DNA from: Amblyomma americanum
Taxonomy: Eukaryota > Arthropoda > Arachnida > Ixodida > Ixodidae
NCBI RefSeq assembly: GCF_052857255.1
Contig: NC_135497.1
Coordinates: 343,954,183-344,018,182, forward strand
Length of the DNA: 64,000 nucleotides
Reading direction: 5' to 3'
The notes beneath the pieces are model-generated. The model searched no databases. It saw only the letters and a list, made by a program, of their open reading frames with translations, and was not told the origin of the DNA. Shown one piece after another: positions 56,201 to 64,000 of this stretch. The first letter of the stretch is position 1. Each line of letters begins with the position of its first letter. A program made the translations under genes and the position numbers.

Positions 56201-57397
56201 CTCTTAGCTATCACTGCTCTCTCCGATATCGCCAACGAACAGCGCCACGACTCACATTTACGCCCTATCTTTGATGGCCTCCGCTCTGCAAACCTATCTC
56301 CGTCTCTGCAACTTTATGTGCTCCAGAATGGCATTTTATATCGCCGCAATCTACGCTCCGATGGTCCTCCATTGCTGCTCGTCATACCCCAACAAGTACG
56401 CTCTTCTGTCCTTGAAGAATTGCACGATCTGAAGACAGCCGGCCACCTTGGCGTGTCCCGCACGTACGCTCGAATGCCACACCGCTTCTTTTGGCCTGGC
56501 CTGTATCGTTCCGTCAAGCGTTATGTTGCCGCTTGCGACCTGTGTCAACGTCGGAAAAGGCCCTCCACTTTGCCTGCCGGTCTCCTACAACCCATCAACG
56601 TACCTCCGGAACCTTTTCACCGTGTTGGCCTCGGCCTTCTTGGCACTTTTCCCCCGTCCCTCTCCAGCAACAAGTGGATCGCTGTCGCAATTGATTATAC
56701 GACTCGGTACGCCATCACGCGTGCTTTGCCTACCAGCTGCGCTACTGATGTCGCCCATTTTCTTCTCCAAAACGTCATTCTTCACCATGGCGCCCCTCGT
56801 GAACTGCTCACTGACCGTGGTCGTTATTTTCTGTCCCAAGTGATTAATGATATTCTTCGTTCGTGTGCCACGCACAACCAGCTCGCGACTGCTTATCATC
56901 CACAAACCAACGGGCTTACGGAACGGTTCAACCACACGCTCACCGGCATGTTAGCAATGTACGTCTCGCCAGACCACCGAGACTGGGATGCTGCCTTGCC
57001 TTATGTGACTTTTGCGTATAACTCTTCACGGCATGACACAACCGGCTTTTCTCCTTTCTACCTTTTGTTTTGTCGGCGCCCCATCTTGCCTATGGACACA
57101 CTCATGCCGTCTTCTTCAGTTGCCAACACTGCTTACGCTCAGGACGCTATCGCCCAGGCCTCGCTGGCGCGACAAATAGCCCGTAGTCGGCTCCGTGCCT
57201 CACAAGCTTCCCAGAAGTTCGCCTACGACCGCCATCACCGGGCGGTCGAATATAAACCCGGATCACTCGTCCTTCTCTGGACGCCGTCACGCAGTGCCGG
57301 TCTTTCCAAAAAGCTCCTTTCTCACTACCGGGGCCCTTACCGTGTGGTACGCCGTGTCACCGACGTGAACTATGAAACTGCCCCCTTTGCGCACTAG
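56201..57397 (+). pseudogene. pol: Integrase of second Ty3 element, first catalytic Asp lost
   Basis: 359 open codons from 56318. Zinc domain: HDLKTAGHLG and CDLCQRRKR. In the core the first block reads VGLGLLGTF, with Gly (GGC, 56633-56635) where Asp is expected. The second (LLTDRGRYF) and third (NGLTERFNHT) acidic residues are kept. The C-terminal GSLVLLWTPSR and HYRGPYRVVRR (GPY/F-type) are present. So the frame is open but catalysis should fail. Confidence 0.92.
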
Positions 57398-57513
57398 CCA
57401 TTGTCCTCTGACCCCTTCACCGACGTCGTCCTTGTCTCCCGCCTAAAACCTTATCACAACGTTCATACGTCGCCACTCTAACGCCAAGACGGCGTCTCAT
57501 CAGCCGGGGTTCC

Positions 57514-57659
57514 TGAAGCGGGAAGACGACGAAGAGACTTAGCGAGTGAACGGGTGGACGAAGATGAAGACGAAAACGAAGTTCTGACTGTTCCGAGTGC
57601 CGCTCGTAGCTGTTCTTTCGCTGGTTTACGTACCTGTAAATATATTCTTTCCCGCAACA
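57514..57659 (+). repeat. 3' LTR of second Ty3 element
   Basis: 146 bp, pair of 50095-50236. TG...CA ends. No clear polypurine tract just upstream. Confidence 0.88.
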
Positions 57660-58200
57660 GAATGTTGACTACCTTCAGTGAAGCTCTATCCCAAGTCATT
57701 TAGAGTTAGGTTGCTCATTCAACTGTTCTCCTTCCCGTACTATCGACTAGTCCATCCCACAGCCTCCCTGGTGTCTTTTTGGCTCCTATTCCTGCTGCGT
57801 CCTCGTCTGTGTCAGGTTGCTCGTTCAACTGCTGGTCTTCCCGTTCTATCAAGCTGTCCATCCCATAGCCTCCCTGGTGTCTCTCCCGTGGCTCCTATTC
57901 CTGCTGCGTCCTCGTCTGTGCCTGTCCATGGTGCCGGGGATACCAGCCTCTCTACTGTCTGTACTACGGACGTCGAGATGGCGAATCCTTCCCAGAAGCA
58001 TCGAGCTCCTTCCTCTACATCGTAGTCTGCCCTACCAAACATCAAAAGCAAGCAAGTCCCCCAGTAATCTGCATGAAACTGATCCCAACAAACAAAAAAC
58101 CTCCTCAAAATCTCCCAGAAATATCCCATCAAGATATTTGGAATGTCATCAGGAGGTTCTCATTTTTCCCGAAGACGTCCAAAAAACGTCCCCATAACTA
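57660..58200 (+). pseudogene. LINE ORF1, third segment (Ser/Pro-rich C-terminus)
   Basis: Follows the right Ty3 boundary: MLTTFSEALSQ continues the frame left at 50093. Then a Ser/Pro/Val-rich tail across frames, including PVHGAGDTSLSTVCTTDVEM (57925-57985) and basic SKSP-rich text up to about 58195. It contains an internal 106-bp tandem duplication. It shows that the same ORF1 was hit twice. Confidence 0.6.
57708..57920 (+). repeat. 106-bp tandem duplication within ORF1
   Basis: Copies start at 57708 and 57814, sharing AGGTTGCTC, AGCCTCCCTGGTGTCT and GCTCCTATTCCTGCTGCGTC. Confidence 0.85.
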
Positions 58201-58449
58201 ACCTTGTCTAAAAAGTTGCGCGTCCCAGGGACAGCCCCAAAAGGTTAATGCTAGATTTCTCGGATCTGGCTCAATAAAACTATTTCTTCTTTTTCATGCA
58301 GACTTCAGGCATCTAAGTGCACATAAGTTTCAAATTTCTGGAGCATGCTCACGTTACAGGTGGTGTAATACATCTGTCAACTCGCGTGAATGCTTGCAGG
58401 CTAGGCCATTCAGACTTACCTGTTTACATGAAATGTGCTTTAACAAGGT
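58201..58449. other. Short unassigned segment
   Basis: May hold the end of ORF1 or its untranslated part. No domain. Confidence 0.35.
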
Positions 58450-59456
58450 GAAAATTTGGGCTGGTTGGTGCATGATCTTGTTACGGGCGCAGCGCAGCAC
58501 GAGACAAAGAGAGAGGCGGGACACGAAGCTGAATAACAACCAGATTTTTCATGCACGTTCGTCGAGTATATACATCTCGCTCGTATAAGAAGGAAAAGAA
58601 AGAAACATGAAAAACGCATAAGATGTACACGTGGTGAAATGTTAAGAGATCGCACGCAGATAATCAATTTCTCTGTCACGAAGCGCAATTGAAGGAATGC
58701 AGACGCATATGTCGCTCTTTGGTCGGATGTTGAAGGCTTCTTCAATCTCTCTGGTCCGATGGTCAAAATACACGGGATGACCATTGCGTTGATAAGCTGC
58801 GGAGCGCATCTATGCTCTCTGCAATGTTTTGATAATTCACTGCTGATGGCGCCCTTTAGGGATCTTTTGTGCTCTCGAAGCCCTTTATTCAAACAGCGCC
58901 CTGTTAGACCAATGTATGTGTATCCGCATGACAGATGTATTTTACAAACCCTCTTTTCACACATTTCACGTGTTTTTTCCGGTGCTTTTTCTTTCATTGA
59001 TTTTTCCTTTGCTCGCTGTTGAATTTGGCGCACAGGTTTCTTAAATTGTTGGGTGCTGCATGACATAAGCACATTTACACCAGCTCTTGATCCTACCCTT
59101 TTGAGACTGTGGGAAATGTCATTAATTCAAGGAATGACCGCGTACGGCTTCCTTTATTCTGATGTGGTTGTGACATATTTTCTGCCTCTGAGTGCTTGCA
59201 GAACCCCTTCTGCAACACTGGATAGCAGTCTCGTCGGGCAACCTGCTGTTTTCAGCCGATGGTTCTGGGTGTCAAAACTGCCTTGAATTTCATGATGACA
59301 GGATCTCGTCAATACGGCTCTCATTGCTGTTTTTTTCTTCCCCGCTTGATGATCTCGGAGTGCGCAGATGTGTAGGGGAGCAGTCCCTTCTAGCTTCGTG
59401 GTCCGTACTGCCAGCATATGTGAGCGCCTAGAAAGGCTAGCGTCAAGAAATTGCAT
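58450..59456 (-). pseudogene. Penelope-like element, 3' half (copy 1)
   Basis: Minus strand: the RT thumb end with LTRSCHHEIQGSFDTQN (about 59370-59310), a frame change near 59150, the linker MSCSTQQFKKPVRQI, and a GIY-YIG endonuclease with SCGYTYIGLTGRCLNKGLRE (about 58930-58870) and KHCREHRCAPQLINAMVI. The GIY-YIG C-terminal to RT defines Penelope-like elements. The normal stop is lost and the frame runs on to 58440. The 3' untranslated end has CGTGCATGAAAAATCTGG and a CT-rich block. RT palm is absent (5' truncated near 59456). Confidence 0.88.
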
Positions 59457-59499
59457 AACGTTGTTTTCTGGGAGTTCACTTGTTATTTCTAGTCCTAGT

Positions 59500-60400
59500 T
59501 CTTCTAGTCCTTCTAGTACTTAGCAAAAATAGCAATGAGAGCCGCATTGACGAGATCCTGTCATCATGAATTTCGAGGAAGTTTTGACGCCCAGAACAGT
59601 CGGCTGAAAGCAGCAGTTTACCCGACGAGACAGCTATCCCGTGTCGCAGAATGGATTCTGCAAGCACTTAGAGGCAGAAAATATGTCACAACCACATCAG
59701 AAGAAAGGAAGCCGTACGCGGTCATTCCTTACATTAACGGCATTTCCCAGTCTCAAAAAGGTAGGCTCAAGAGCTGGTGTAAAAGCGCTCATGTCAGCAC
59801 CCAACAAATTAAGAAGCCTGTGCGCCAAAGTAAACAGCGAGCAAAGAAAAATCAATGCAAGAAAAATCACCGGAAAAAACTTGCGAAATGTTTGAAAAAC
59901 GGGGTTTATGAAATACCTCTGTCATGCGGATACACATACATTGGTCACACAGGGCGCTGTTTGAATAAACGGCTTCGAGAGCACAAAAGATCTCTAAAGG
60001 GCGCCATGAGCACTGAATCATCAAAACATTTCAGAGAGCATGAATGCGCTCCGCAGCTTATCAACACAATGGTCATCCCGCCGTTTTTTAATCAACGGAC
60101 CAGGGAGATTGAAGAAGCCTTCAACATCGGGCAAAAGAGCGACGTTTATGTGTCAGCATACTTTCGATAGCGTTTCGTTACAGCGGAATTGATTTTCTGC
60201 GTGCGTCGAAATAATCTTTTACCATGTGTACATCTTATGCGTTTGTCATGCTTCTGTCCTTTCCTTATTGCACTAGCGAGATGTATATATTCGATCGAAC
60301 GTGGATGAAAAATCTGGTTGTTTGCCAGCGTTGACTCCCGCCTCTCTCTTCTTTGTTTCGTTCTGCGCTGCTCCCGCCAAAAGAACATGAAATGTGCTAG
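59500..60400 (+). pseudogene. Penelope-like element, 3' half (copy 2)
   Basis: Plus-strand mirror of copy 1: LTRSCHHEFRGSFDAQNSR (59548-59600), VAEWILQALRGRKYVTTTSE, linker with NQCKKNHRKKLAKCLKN, then GIY-YIG (YEIPLSCGYTYIGHTGRCLN, 59908-59967) with RLREHKRSLKGA and a late TREIEEAFN that carries the conserved Glu. It stops at 60170. The frame 59535-60170 is open for 211 codons, with an apparent frame change inside the linker region. The 3' untranslated part to about 60400 again shows CGTGGATGAAAAATCTGG. Confidence 0.9.
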
Positions 60401-62477
60401 AATTTTACGCACAAAGGAAATATTAATTCAAAAAGTCGCCCGATGCCGCCCATCTAATAGGAAATAGCAGCGCAATACAAATGTAGTTTCATTTTATTAG
60501 ATGTGCTCTTTGCATTTAAATGAATACAAACAGGAGACGCATATGTATGCACCATTTAACACAGAATGTACGGAGCACTGCGACACCAGCAAACAATAAT
60601 GGCCAAAAGTTTCTCTAGCTCAGAGAAATCTGAAAAAATAGAGCAATAAAATTATAATACAGGCTAAAAGTTGATGCACCTTAAGCAAACATTTTAAAGG
60701 GTACAAAAGCCAATATGCACACGCAAAAGCAAATGTAGAAGTAAAGCAAAAGTAAAGCAAAAGCAAAAGTAAAGAGCAAGCTGGGTGCCAAAAGAAAAGA
60801 TATGGGCGTATGAAACAGATACCCGGTTTCAGGTTACGGATATTCTGCAAGGTGAAACCTCCCTCTCGCTTTGCCTCTCGCACGAGCCTCGGAGTAATAT
60901 TGAGCGTGTTATCAAAACAGGAAAAATATTAATTCTACGAGGCGAAAATAAAAGCGAGCATAAACCACATACCTTGACGACATTGCCAACAGAAACCCGG
61001 GGATGAAATAAAATGCTGCAACTATATATATGTGTTCAACGCAGCCTTCTGTCACGCGCCTTCTCATGGCACAGCGAACGCTGAAACATACGCGTTACAT
61101 CCTCGTTACACCCCCGTTTTATTTTCTACGACTAATGTGTGGAGATAAGAGTGTTTGGAGCCGGATGGAAAGGGGGGAGGTCTTGAGGTAGGAGCCCTGG
61201 CTCGCCGCACCCATGGTACAGCAGACCACGCGTGCGGCACAATACGGCGTGGCAGGCGAGATCAAGGTGATCAAGGCACAAGTAATCCGGTGGGGGTGGC
61301 TTGGGAATCAGCGACGCGAACACAACACAAACTATACAGCTGCAACAGGACGGCAATGTAGGTAGAGCAGGTTAATCCATGGGCACTCGCAGCAAGAGTC
61401 TGGTGAGCTTCCGAGGATCTCTCCCGCATATGACCGCAGTGGAAGGCCACGCTGCCACCAACAACATGCCACAGTCGTCGGAGGCGCTGAGGTATGCAGA
61501 GTGCGCGCTAGGAGTCGCCCATTGCCTTGAAATCCGCTGCCGCGAACGAAGCCTGTAAAAGCGCCATTATGGTGTAGGGCCGTGAAGCTGTGTAAAAGAC
61601 TTGCGATGCGCCGCGCGCCGCTGCACCAGTTCCAAAAGGAATTATGTTGGCACGCCGAGGTGCGCGTGAAAGCTGCCATGAATCCGCAGCTAAGAAGTTC
61701 ACGACAGCCCAGTGAAGAGAACAAGAGGTGCTGAGCGCTGGGGCTTGCCCGCGAGCGGCTAGGGGCCGCGCGAATACGTGTGCGCAAGATGACTTCCGTC
61801 CAGCGAGGATGCCGGGCGAGCGACGGGAAGCCCATTACTGCGTCTCTGCTAGCCAGCGGCGCAACGAGGACAGCTCGTAGCTGGAGATGCCTGCAGGGAC
61901 CGCCACAACGTGCTGAAGTTGGAAACACCATTGAAGACGGGCACGTTGATGACCGCCGCTCCCGGCGATGCGATGAAAAGGCAGACCGCCGTCGCCTGCT
62001 TGCCTGCAGCATGGAGCCGACGGCCCAAGAGAGAGATGCGGGGTGAACTGCGCTTCCATCGGCTGTTCGAACAAAACTGTCTGATCTCTCAAAATGGCGA
62101 GTGAGAGCGCTAAACCGTCTCTCCCAGTAGATTTTGGTGCGAGGGAGAGAGAAAAGGGAGCGAGGAGTCAATTTGTATTGTTGTTGAAAAGCATTGGTCC
62201 CAAAAACGTTCTCCCAGTTACCTTTCTGGGACCAAAATGGTACAATTTTTTCTTTTTTCTGCTTAACACCCTCGAAAAAAACGTTTCTAGATCATTAGTG
62301 GGCGCACGTCCCTTTTGCTTATGTTTCTATGTCCTGCGTCTACGGCCTGGAAATGTTCGATAAATGTTGCACTGGGACAGGGACATTCCATCCTTTTTGG
62401 GTGCTCCTGCGGAGGTGCGTTGTTTGCTGGGATGTGTGAAAGGAGACTATCACAGCCTCTCTCCTTTTAAAGTAACA
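60401..62477. other. Unassigned stretch, A/T-rich then G+C-rich
   Basis: 60401-61130 is A/T-rich with a purine-rich AAAGCAAAAGTA run (60720-60780). 61130-62160 is G+C-rich. No domain is recognised in either; the G+C-rich part may be an untranslated leader of the LINE that follows. Confidence 0.4.
61332..62171 (-). CDS. Long open frame, unknown, probably chance
   Basis: 279 codons in a G+C-rich stretch, rich in Arg, Ser, Ala and His, with segments such as CWWQRGLPLRS and SRRRRSAFSSHRRERR. No membrane segment, signal peptide or known domain is visible, and the composition is what antisense or random reading of G+C-rich DNA gives. Kept because of its length. Confidence 0.15.
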   Translation of the reverse strand: MTPRSLFSLPRTKIYWERRFSALTRHFERSDSFVRTADGSAVHPASLSWAVGSMLQASRRRRSAFSSHRRERRSSTCPSSMVFPTSARCGGPCRHLQLRAVLVAPLASRDAVMGFPSLARHPRWTEVILRTRIRAAPSRSRASPSAQHLLFSSLGCRELLSCGFMAAFTRTSACQHNSFWNWCSGARRIASLLHSFTALHHNGAFTGFVRGSGFQGNGRLLARTLHTSAPPTTVACCWWQRGLPLRSYAGEILGSSPDSCCECPWINLLYLHCRPVAAV

Positions 62478-64000
62478 ATGACGGGGTTAAAACTACTACA
62501 GTGGAATTGCCTTTCAGTCGCCTCTTCTCACGATTTACAGAACCTTGTCCCACACTTTGACACAGACATAGTTTTGCTTCAAGAACCTTGGCTTACTCCT
62601 ATAAGGTCATTTTCTCTAAAAAATTCCGGGTATACCGAGCCAAACGCATTTGCGGCCGGGAAGGTGGCTTGTTAACAATAATTTCTTCTACATTTTTTTC
62701 ATCGGGCGCATGTGGCACACCAAATTCTAATTCCTGACTGCGAACTGTTGGCGGTTGATATGGCAATTCCACAGTGTGCTCCCCTTACCATTGCTAATTT
62801 TTACTTTCCTTCAGGTGTCCACAGTACATATCATTTAAATGTTCTTTTGCGGTATAACAATAGAGTGGTGGTTGCTGGTGATTTACATTCTCATCACGTA
62901 ATTTGGGGTTCTTGTACTGATGCATCTGGGCAGCTTGTTTAGCCATGGATGTCGGCAAGGAACGTGCGTTGCTGTGGCAGTCCAGGCGTTACATGCCTTC
63001 CGATTCTTGGTCTCTCTTTGACTTATCATTGGCAGTCAACTGGGTGCAGGTTTCATCGTGGTCTGCAGTGCATTGTGGCACTTCCACTGATCACTTTCCT
63101 ATATCTTTCACAATAGTAGCTTCTACCCTTAGGGCGACTGCTTCGCCACAAAACTTCGTAAATCACACACATTTCAAAAACCTTGTGCACTCCTCTTTCT
63201 CCTCCATTGCATCATGTGATAAGTTAGATCGCTCTCAGTTCTCTATACAGTGTTAGGGGCCTCTGAGAGATCCTTGTTCACGGTGCAATCTACTGTCAAA
63301 AACAAACAGCCCTCCTTGTGGTAGAATGATGAGTGGGAGGGAGCAAATCGGCTTAGGAAAGCTGCCTGGAAAAGCCTCTGTGACAACCACTGCTCGCGGA
63401 ATTCGATAAATTATAACTTTTTCGCGCCTTCTTTAAAAGAACCATAGGTAAGGCGAAGGAGTATAATGCGAATTTTAACAGTTATTTATCAAGCTCAAAT
63501 AACCGCAAAGCTTTGTACTAATTCAGCGAACGCAACCATAATACGCCGTCCTCTCATGTTACACAGTCAGTGATGTTACCACCCCAGGATGCAAAAAAAA
63601 AAACAACTTGACCAGATAGCACAAGGCCTTGCTCTGCGCTTTTAAGCGCGGTGGCTGGTTCCATTCGTCCTACCACCTCCGCGCGCAGACTTCATTGCGG
63701 TTACAGCCTCTGAATTGTATTTCATAATTACTGGCCTCAAACCTGCAGCTCCTGTATGCGATGGGTTCTCTCTCGGTATGTTGAATCCTCTTGTGGAAGA
63801 ATTTACCTCTTGTGCATTGCATACTGTTAATGTGTCTCTGAAGACAGCTTGGCTCCCTCCTGATCAGAAAATTGAGAAATAATATTACTTCTTAAAAGTA
63901 CAAAGAAGGGTTTTGTAAATTGATAACATTCGACCGATTTTTCTCTCGTCTAATTTAGTAAAACTTATTGAGCGCGTTGTTTACAGCCGGCTTACAGCTC
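62478..64000 (+). pseudogene. LINE ORF2: endonuclease and start of RT (cut by window edge)
   Basis: Starts MTGLKLLQWNCLSV (62478), with the N motif, then DIVLLQEPWLTPI (E motif, about 62570-62605). After a frame change: VVVAGDLHSHHVIWGS (62865-62915, catalytic loop), another change, and STDHFPISFTIVA (about 63085-63125, SDH-type motif). A linker and then an RT fingers block, IRPIFLSSNLVKLIERVVYS (about 63925-63985), lie at the right end. It may be the ORF2 that belongs to the ORF1 pieces ending at 58200, separated by the Penelope pair, but no joint proves it. Confidence 0.75.

Larger units (their letters stand above)
50095..57659 (+). mobile_element. Second Ty3 LTR retrotransposon, interrupted by an L2-like LINE
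   Basis: Plus strand: 5' LTR 50095-50236, gag 50316-51290, protease 51485-51710, protease-RT spacer to 52224, [LINE 52225-54846], RT 54847-55747, RNase H to about 56160, integrase to 57397, 3' LTR 57514-57659. Canonical PR-RT-RH-INT order. The left flank ends GTAT and the right flank starts GAAT; the host ORF1 reads correctly across if one GTAT is kept, so the 4-bp duplication has one later mutation. Protein motifs resemble, but are clearly distinct from, the element at 32.9-38.4 kb. Confidence 0.9.

Noticed and set aside
1..64000. Host gene, defence system or secondary-metabolite cluster
   Set aside because: All convincing domains belong to retroelements; no host exon could be supported.

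Overview
The window looks like chelicerate nuclear DNA, most likely from an ixodid (hard) tick. The evidence is indirect: a tRNA-derived SINE matching the tick 'Ruka' pattern (A and B boxes, then a conserved tail), many RNase H-bearing LINE fragments of the I superfamily, CR1/L2-type and Penelope-like elements and several Ty3 elements, and no recognisable host exon. I see no CRISPR array, operon, rRNA or confident free-standing tRNA gene. The content is almost wholly transposable elements (TEs) in different states of decay.

Layout. 0.7-4 kb: decayed CR1/L2-like LINE (minus). 4.7-5.4 kb and 19.15-19.8 kb: two copies, in opposite orientation, of a composite repeat (about 400 bp plus a tRNA-derived SINE). 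9.8-15.2 kb: nearly full-length but frameshifted I-type LINE (minus) with gag-like ORF1, apurinic endonuclease, reverse transcriptase (RT) and RNase H. 15.8-16.1 and 19.0-19.2 kb: two palindromic insertions, each flanked by an exact 12-14 bp direct repeat. 20.4-20.8 kb: 73-bp tandem array. 25.4-26.75 and 27.3-28.1 kb: inverted-repeat elements. 30.7-39.2 kb: old LINE (plus) split by a Ty3 LTR retrotransposon (32.9-38.4 kb, minus, 182-bp LTRs, ATAT target duplication). 39.5-41.3 kb: LINE pieces in opposite orientation, plus a young SINE with a 14-bp target duplication. 42.3-58.2 kb: one LINE ORF1 (plus) cut twice, first by a gmr1-like Ty3 element with integrase upstream of RT, then by a second Ty3 element that itself carries an L2-like LINE (52.2-54.8 kb). 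58.45-60.4 kb: two Penelope-like 3' halves head to head. 62.5-64 kb: endonuclease and RT start of a LINE running off the right edge, possibly ORF2 of the same interrupted LINE.

The genes do not cooperate in a cellular pathway. Each set (gag, protease, RT, RNase H, integrase; or ORF1, endonuclease, RT) once served its own element, and all now carry stops, frameshifts or lost catalytic residues. The best preserved frames are the L2-like RT, the gag of the 182-bp-LTR Ty3 element and the RT frame of the I-type LINE.

The most interesting points are the two fold-back insertions with the same architecture (direct repeat, short unique tail, large palindrome abutting the other direct repeat), which suggest snap-back reverse transcription; a perfect hairpin that breaks a pol gene; the integrase-first Ty3 element; and the layered nest whose target duplications and rejoined reading frames give a relative chronology. 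All family names rest on motifs read by eye; no database search was possible.
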